From Ruminococcus sp. UBA4385 (GTDB lineage: Bacteria; Bacillota_A; Clostridia; Oscillospirales; Ruminococcaceae), in contig DGRP01000128.1 in assembly GCA_002391065.1 (NCBI GenBank), positions 460 to 10,417 on the forward strand: a stretch of 9,958 nucleotides of DNA. Direction: 5' to 3'. A program made the position numbers and the translations under genes. The notes below the pieces were generated by a model, which saw nothing but the letters and a program-made list of their open reading frames with translations, was not told the DNA's origin and did not search any database. Below, piece by piece: positions 5,076 through 9,958 of the stretch. Positions within the stretch are counted from its first letter, which is position 1; each line of letters begins with the position of its first letter.

Positions 5076-8000
5076 ATGAGCAATAAAAATGTTAATTCAA
5101 AAAATAAAGCATATCCGTATATCAGGAATATTACGGCTTTGTTTTTATGCATTGTTATAAATCTGGCAGGCAGACAGCTTTCTGCAACCTATGAGCTTCC
5201 GGGCTGGTTTGATACCTATGGTACGTTTATATCATCTTATACTATGGGTCCTGTTCCGGGGGCAATAGTCGGAGCTTCGGGAAATCTGATTATTTCATTC
5301 TGGAAACCAAATGCATTCGCATACTCATTAGTCAGCATTTTTCTTGCTGTCAGTGTTGGTTATATGGCAAGAAAAAAATATTTTAATACCGTTTTTCACA
5401 CTATGACCGTTGCAGGAGCTACCGCAGTAGGCTCAACTATTATTTCATCTGTACTAAATATTGTCTTAAATAAATGCAGTACTAATAATATATGGGGAAA
5501 CGGTGTCAGAGATTATCTGACAGGAATCGGTCTCGGAAAAATCCCGTCTACTATCATAGGTGAGTTTTATCTGGAGTTCCCCGATAAGCTGCTTGCTGCA
5601 ATGCTAATGTATATTATTATCAGGATAGCCAGATCAATCAGCAAAAACAGGAAGTCAGATGTTCTGAAAAAATCTTCTGCCGCTGCAATTGCATTTTTTT
5701 TGATTATCGGTATTGGTGCTTTGCCCGTTTATACATCTGCCGAGCCTGCAAAAGAAGTCAACACTGACAAAAACATTCCTATCTCATATATCCAGACTAT
5801 ATACAACAGCGAGAACGGTCTGAACTGCGGTCATGCTAATGATATTGCTCAGACTAATGACGGCATTCTATGGATAGGCACTTATGCCGGTCTTTACAGA
5901 TATAACGGTACTGAATTTGTACTCAGGAATGATTTTGATGCTGTAAGGAATGTAAACTGTCTGTATGTTGACAGAGAAGGCAGACTATGGATAGGTACAA
6001 ACGATAACGGCCTTGTAGTTGTTATAAACAATGAGGTTACCAATGTTCTGACGTCAGACAACGGACTGCCCTCTGACTCTATAAGGTCAATCGTTCAGAG
6101 CGCTGACGGAGAATACTATATTGGAACTTCTGACGGTATCATAACCTTAGAGCTTAAAATGGGAATAACTATGAAAGCTGTTATACCCGAGGTAGGTTAT
6201 GTCAGCAGGCTGTCTGCTGATGAGAATGGTCATGTATCTGCGATAAATGCTGAGGGCTGCATTTTCGTGCTTGAGGATAACAAGATACTTGCCTCGCTCG
6301 ACCCCAAGACCGAAGGCGTTAATTTCAGCAGCTGTTCTTTTGACTCTAAAGGTACGCTTTATGTCGGAACTGTCGATGCCGAGGTTATTGAATACAGATT
6401 TTTTAAGCATTCTCTTGTTTCATTCAGAAAGACCTACTGCCCGCAGCTTTCAAAAATAAACTGCATATATCCCGAAATAAATAATCAGACATGGATCTGC
6501 TCGGACAATGGTATCGGTTATATTGACTCTGACAATCGGTTTATGAAGCAGGAATCCGGAGACTTTAACCACTCTGTCGAGAAAATGACCTTAGATTATC
6601 AGGGAAACCTCTGGTTTGCATCATCAAGGCTGGGGCTTCTGAGACTTTCACGTTCAACCTTTACAGATGTGTTTGCAGATACAGGTCTCGATTCCAGCGT
6701 TGTAAACACAACTGCTATGTATAAAAACAATCTGTATATCGGTACTGATGACGGACTGAAAATAGTTGATATTAATAACAGAAACCCGTTTGAAAATGAT
6801 CTTACCAAGCTTTTTGAAGGCAAACGTATCAGATGCCTTATGACCGACTCTGAAAACAATCTTTGGATATGCAGTTATGGCATAGGGCTGGTATGCCTTG
6901 ACAAATATGGTATCATACACGAATTATATAAAGATCACAGCGAGCTTGGTCAGAGAGCCAGAACCTGTTATGAAATGAAAGACGGAACTATTGCAGTTAG
7001 TACATCTAACGGTGTGTTCTTTATTAAGAACTACAAGATCGAATCAAGCATTCCCTACGGCGATGAGTTTGGCTATGCGACAGTTTTATGCTTCCTGCAG
7101 AATGATGACGGTACACTTTATGCAGGTACGGACGGAAACGGAATTGCTGTTATCAGAAATGGCAGAATGGACAGCTCTATTACAAGAGATGACGGCCTTA
7201 CTTCGGGAGTTGTCATGAGAATGGTTCGTGACCCTGAGGATAACAGCGTTTATATAGTCACATCAAACAGTATATGCCGTCTGGCTGATAATAAGCTCAG
7301 GCAGTTAAAAGACTTCCCTTACACAAACAATTATGACCTGTTCATTGATGATGACGGCGAATTGTTTGTGCTTGGAAGCTCAGGTATTTATGTTGTTGAT
7401 AAAAATGCCCTCATAAACGGAAAACTTAATTCCAATTATATGATACTAGATTCACGCAGAGGTCTTGTAGGCGCTCTTACAGCAAATGCATGGTGCGGTC
7501 AGGATAAGGATAAAAATGTATTTCTCTGTGCTGACAGAGGCGTTTACATGATGAATCTTGACGGATATACGATCAAGCAGAGACCTTACAGGCTGACAGT
7601 ATCAAGTGTAAGAGTAGATGATAAGCTCAGGGAGATTGACCGCAGTCTGCCGCTTACGGTCAACAGAGATGTAACTAAAATCGAGTTTGTGCCCGAAATA
7701 ATTAATTACACTCATGATGACCCGATAGTTTCATACTATCTTGAAGGCTTTGAAAGCAGCTGGACTAATGTACGGCAAAGTGAGCTTCTTTCAGTTTCAT
7801 ATACTAATCTGGAACCCGGTGACTATACCTTTCACCTGGCAATCAGAGACGAAAACGGAAAGATCCTCGAGGAAAACACCTACAGGCTGAGCAAGGAGTC
7901 TGCGATATATGACAGATCATGGTTCAGATACTACATGATCGGAGTTGCTGTTGTATTCATCGGCTGGCTGACATGGTTTATAACAAGAACTCAGATGCAG

Positions 8001-8660
8001 CATACTATACAGATTCAGCAGGCCAGACTGAAAATGGCTCTCCAACAGCTGCAGATGGGCAACGAAACGATTCTTGCAATTGCTAAAACAGTTGATGCCA
8101 AAGATGTACGAACAAGCAAGCACTCACAAAGAGTATCCGAGTACTCAGCCATGATCGCTAAAGAATATGGATTTACAAAAGCGGAGCAGGATAATATCAG
8201 AAATGCTGCACTTTTACATGATATAGGAAAGATCGGAATTCCTGACAAGGTTCTGAATAAGGACAGCAGACTTACTGATGAAGAGTACGCTTTAATGAAG
8301 ACTCACGTTACTAAAGGTGCGGATATACTTAAAGACTTTACTCTGATTGATCACGTTGTTGAGGGTGCAAGATACCACCATGAACGCTATGACGGAAAAG
8401 GCTATCCCGATGGTCTCAAAGGTGAGGAAATCCCGCTTTACGGAAGAATTATCTCTATAGCAGATGCATTTGACGCTATGACAGCAAACCGTGTCTATAG
8501 GAAAAGACAGGATTTTGACTACGTTATGAGCGAGCTGCACAAAGGAAGAGGAACGCAGTTTGACCCTGAGCTTCTTGACATTTTCCTGAGACTTATTGAT
8601 ATGAAAAAGATTGATATTGATGCTCTGTACAAAGAAACAAACGAACAAGAGGAGGAATGA
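5076..8660 (+). CDS. ECF S-component-like / beta-propeller / Y_Y_Y / HD-GYP transmembrane sensor (c-di-GMP phosphodiesterase)
   Basis: This is a 1194-residue fusion. Residues 15-187 have about six TM segments resembling ECF transporter S components (LPGWFDTYGT, MGPVPGAIVGASGN, EFPDKLLAAMLMYI). Residues 201-218 are another TM helix. Residues about 245-840 carry 13-14 two-component-regulator propeller motifs (LWIGT, LYIGTDDGL, LYAGTDGNG), enough for two seven-bladed propellers outside the cell. Y_Y_Y lies at about 865-945, a TM at 955-972 and a coiled linker at 977-1000. HD-GYP (about 1000-1185) shows HD at 1048-1049, HHERYDGKGYPDGL (1101-1114) and ADAFDAMT; this family hydrolyses c-di-GMP. The expected topology is consistent: S domain with both ends in, propellers out, HD-GYP in. 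No GGDEF or kinase domain is present. GGCGG (5064-5068) precedes the ATG by 7 nt. The coding end overlaps the BMP ribosome-binding region. The ligand is unknown. Confidence 0.9.
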   Translation: MSNKNVNSKNKAYPYIRNITALFLCIVINLAGRQLSATYELPGWFDTYGTFISSYTMGPVPGAIVGASGNLIISFWKPNAFAYSLVSIFLAVSVGYMARKKYFNTVFHTMTVAGATAVGSTIISSVLNIVLNKCSTNNIWGNGVRDYLTGIGLGKIPSTIIGEFYLEFPDKLLAAMLMYIIIRIARSISKNRKSDVLKKSSAAAIAFFLIIGIGALPVYTSAEPAKEVNTDKNIPISYIQTIYNSENGLNCGHANDIAQTNDGILWIGTYAGLYRYNGTEFVLRNDFDAVRNVNCLYVDREGRLWIGTNDNGLVVVINNEVTNVLTSDNGLPSDSIRSIVQSADGEYYIGTSDGIITLELKMGITMKAVIPEVGYVSRLSADENGHVSAINAEGCIFVLEDNKILASLDPKTEGVNFSSCSFDSKGTLYVGTVDAEVIEYRFFKHSLVSFRKTYCPQLSKINCIYPEINNQTWICSDNGIGYIDSDNRFMKQESGDFNHSVEKMTLDYQGNLWFASSRLGLLRLSRSTFTDVFADTGLDSSVVNTTAMYKNNLYIGTDDGLKIVDINNRNPFENDLTKLFEGKRIRCLMTDSENNLWICSYGIGLVCLDKYGIIHELYKDHSELGQRARTCYEMKDGTIAVSTSNGVFFIKNYKIESSIPYGDEFGYATVLCFLQNDDGTLYAGTDGNGIAVIRNGRMDSSITRDDGLTSGVVMRMVRDPEDNSVYIVTSNSICRLADNKLRQLKDFPYTNNYDLFIDDDGELFVLGSSGIYVVDKNALINGKLNSNYMILDSRRGLVGALTANAWCGQDKDKNVFLCADRGVYMMNLDGYTIKQRPYRLTVSSVRVDDKLREIDRSLPLTVNRDVTKIEFVPEIINYTHDDPIVSYYLEGFESSWTNVRQSELLSVSYTNLEPGDYTFHLAIRDENGKILEENTYRLSKESAIYDRSWFRYYMIGVAVVFIGWLTWFITRTQMQHTIQIQQARLKMALQQLQMGNETILAIAKTVDAKDVRTSKHSQRVSEYSAMIAKEYGFTKAEQDNIRNAALLHDIGKIGIPDKVLNKDSRLTDEEYALMKTHVTKGADILKDFTLIDHVVEGARYHHERYDGKGYPDGLKGEEIPLYGRIISIADAFDAMTANRVYRKRQDFDYVMSELHKGRGTQFDPELLDIFLRLIDMKKIDIDALYKETNEQEEE

Positions 8661-8662
8661 TA

Positions 8663-9871
8663 ATGTCAGTCGAGAAAAAGAATCTGATATGTTCACTTAT
8701 TGCTGCTCTTCTGGCAATCGGTATTTTCTTCTTTGTTTATAAGTACACATCAAATGAAGAGTTAGCTAAAGATAAGGTTACGGTCGGTTTTATTTATGAC
8801 GGTGACAAAAGTACGCCATATACTGCTAATTTTATTCATGCGGCAAAACAGCTTAAATCTGAATACGGCAAGAAAGTCACAGTGATCGAAAAATATAATG
8901 TCCCGTCTGATAACATCGAGGAAACGATCGACGAGCTTGCAAAAAATAAATGCGACATAATCTTTACCAACACTTATGAGTATGGAAAAGCAACTAAAAA
9001 AGCTGCTGAAAAATATCCTGACATTCAGTTTTGTGCCGCTACCTGTGATAATGCAAACGAAAAGCCCGTTTTAGAAAACTATCATACCTTTATGGGTGAA
9101 ATTTATCAAGGCAGATATGTATGCGGTCTTGCGGCAGGAGCTAAGCTTCAGCAGATGATCAAAGAAGGGATAATTACTGAGTCGCAGGCTTTAGTCGGAT
9201 ATGTTGCTGCCTTTCCTAATGCTGAGATCATTTCAGGATATACAGCTTTTTTCCTTGGAGTTCGCAAGCAATGTCCGAGCGCTGTTATGAAGGTTAAATA
9301 TGTTGATACATGGAACAGCTTTGTTCTTGAACGGAAGGCTGCTCAGGCGCTGATCGACGAAGGCTGTGTGATTATTTCACACCATACAAACTCAATAGGC
9401 TCTGCTATAGCCTGTGAAGAATCTGAAAGAGAAATTCCTGTATATCATGTTGGATACAATCAGGATATGAGTGAAATTGCTCCATTGAGCGCACTTATAA
9501 GCTGCAAACTTGACTGGGCTCCGTACTACATTTCTGCAGTCGGCGCAGTGCTTGACGGAGAAAGTATTGAAAAGCACCTTGAAGCAAATATCCACGGAAA
9601 TGATGCCAGCGCCGGATTTGATGAAGAATGGGTCTCAATGTTTGATATTAACCCGGGAATTGCTCCCGAGGGATGTGAAAAAATGCTTGAAGATGCGATC
9701 AAAAATATTGCTAACGGCAAAACTCACATTTTCCAAGGAGACTATAAAGGTACTGACCCCAATGATCCGTCAGACACATACGACCTGAACACAGAATACA
9801 TAGAAAACAAGAATTCCTCAGCTCCAAGCTTCCACTATGTGCTCGATGACGTGATAACTATTGAAAAATAG
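8663..9871 (+). CDS. Membrane-anchored BMP/PnrA-family binding protein
   Basis: From ATG 8663 the protein has 402 residues. A hydrophobic stretch at 9-27 is followed by lysine and tyrosine but no lipobox cysteine; C10 precedes the hydrophobic core. It should therefore stay as an N-terminal membrane anchor rather than a lipoprotein. Residues 38-402 are a BMP-type periplasmic-binding fold: VTVGFIYDGDKSTPYTANF, GYVAAFPNAEIISGYTAFFLG (179-199), CVIISHHTNS, VYHVGYNQDMS (260-270), HGNDASAGFDEEWV and a C-terminal SAPSFHYVLDDVI. PnrA-type members bind nucleosides. GGAGG (8651-8655) is 7 nt from ATG 8663 and only 1 nt from ATG 8657, so I choose 8663. The Shine-Dalgarno lies inside the sensor gene, indicating translational coupling. 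No ABC ATPase or permease follows. Confidence 0.92.
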   Translation: MSVEKKNLICSLIAALLAIGIFFFVYKYTSNEELAKDKVTVGFIYDGDKSTPYTANFIHAAKQLKSEYGKKVTVIEKYNVPSDNIEETIDELAKNKCDIIFTNTYEYGKATKKAAEKYPDIQFCAATCDNANEKPVLENYHTFMGEIYQGRYVCGLAAGAKLQQMIKEGIITESQALVGYVAAFPNAEIISGYTAFFLGVRKQCPSAVMKVKYVDTWNSFVLERKAAQALIDEGCVIISHHTNSIGSAIACEESEREIPVYHVGYNQDMSEIAPLSALISCKLDWAPYYISAVGAVLDGESIEKHLEANIHGNDASAGFDEEWVSMFDINPGIAPEGCEKMLEDAIKNIANGKTHIFQGDYKGTDPNDPSDTYDLNTEYIENKNSSAPSFHYVLDDVITIEK

Positions 9872-9872
9872 A

Positions 9873-9900
9873 AAAGGCCGCCTGAAATAAGGCGGTCTTT
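9873..9900 (+). terminator. Terminator of the sensor/BMP operon
   Basis: AAAGGCCGCCT (9873-9883) pairs with AGGCGGTCTTT (9890-9900) over 11 bp with one G-U and a 6-nt loop, 1 nt after the BMP stop. The U-tract is short (CTTTATAC). Confidence 0.85.
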
Positions 9901-9910
9901 ATACATAACA

Positions 9911-9935
9911 AAGCCCGAGTAAAAAACTCGGGCTT
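9911..9935 (-). terminator. Opposed terminator, probably of a convergent gene beyond the right edge
   Basis: AAGCCCGAGT (9911-9920) pairs perfectly with ACTCGGGCTT (9926-9935) around AAAAA. T-richness follows only on the minus strand (TTTGTTATG), so it reads best as the end of a leftward gene outside the window. Positions 9936-9958 hold nothing recognisable. Confidence 0.65.
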
Positions 9936-9958
9936 AAGGCAATACCGCACGACCCACG

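Noticed and set aside
5810..7570. Repeated (L/I)WIGT-like segments considered as a DNA repeat or phase-variable array
   Set aside because: The repetition is at protein level (propeller blades) with diverged DNA; no tandem identical units.
1..9958. CRISPR array, insertion sequence, attachment site or prophage
   Set aside because: No spaced identical repeats, transposase, integrase or terminal repeats were seen, and the tRNA-Leu 3' end is not duplicated elsewhere in the window.

Overview
The window looks like a piece of a low-to-moderate GC Clostridia chromosome, most plausibly Ruminococcus or another member of the Oscillospiraceae. The grounds are: rpsO followed by pnp, heavy use of AGA for arginine, consensus sigma-A promoters (TTGACA-17-TATAAT, often with an extended -10), a Thr-rich linker of the kind common in ruminococcal surface proteins, and short clostridial-type Ser/Thr kinase and sensor families. 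The taxonomic guess is inference; no rRNA is present.

Layout. Positions 1-2101 (minus strand) hold the 5' 550 codons of pnp (PNPase), preceded by rpsO (ribosomal protein S15). The intergenic region carries a terminator-like hairpin and a long leader hairpin. rpsO has two good promoters and a structured leader. Divergently, on the plus strand, a tRNA-Leu(CAG) has its own promoter and terminator (2366-2536). A small XRE-like helix-turn-helix gene follows (2603-3028) and shares a convergent terminator with a minus-strand two-gene operon (3064-4838). That operon encodes a soluble Ser/Thr protein kinase and, through an ATGA stop/start overlap, a zinc-ribbon / single-TM / Thr-rich linker / probable CAP-like surface protein. 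Divergent from the kinase is a plus-strand operon (5076-9871). Its first gene encodes a 1194-residue sensor with an N-terminal ECF transporter S-component-like membrane domain, a long extracellular beta-propeller region, a Y_Y_Y domain, a TM helix and a cytoplasmic HD-GYP c-di-GMP phosphodiesterase. Its second gene encodes a membrane-anchored BMP/PnrA-type binding protein. Two opposed terminators close the window and suggest a convergent gene just beyond the right edge.

How the parts may work together. pnp-rpsO-tRNA is ordinary housekeeping. The 2.6-9.9 kb part looks like a signalling neighbourhood. The BMP protein, anchored outside the cell with no ABC permease encoded beside it, is a good candidate for presenting a ligand (nucleosides are bound by known family members) to the propeller sensor, which would then alter c-di-GMP breakdown inside. 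The divergently transcribed kinase, its membrane partner and the HTH protein may form a second signalling unit. A functional link between the two units is inferred only from proximity and a shared intergenic region.
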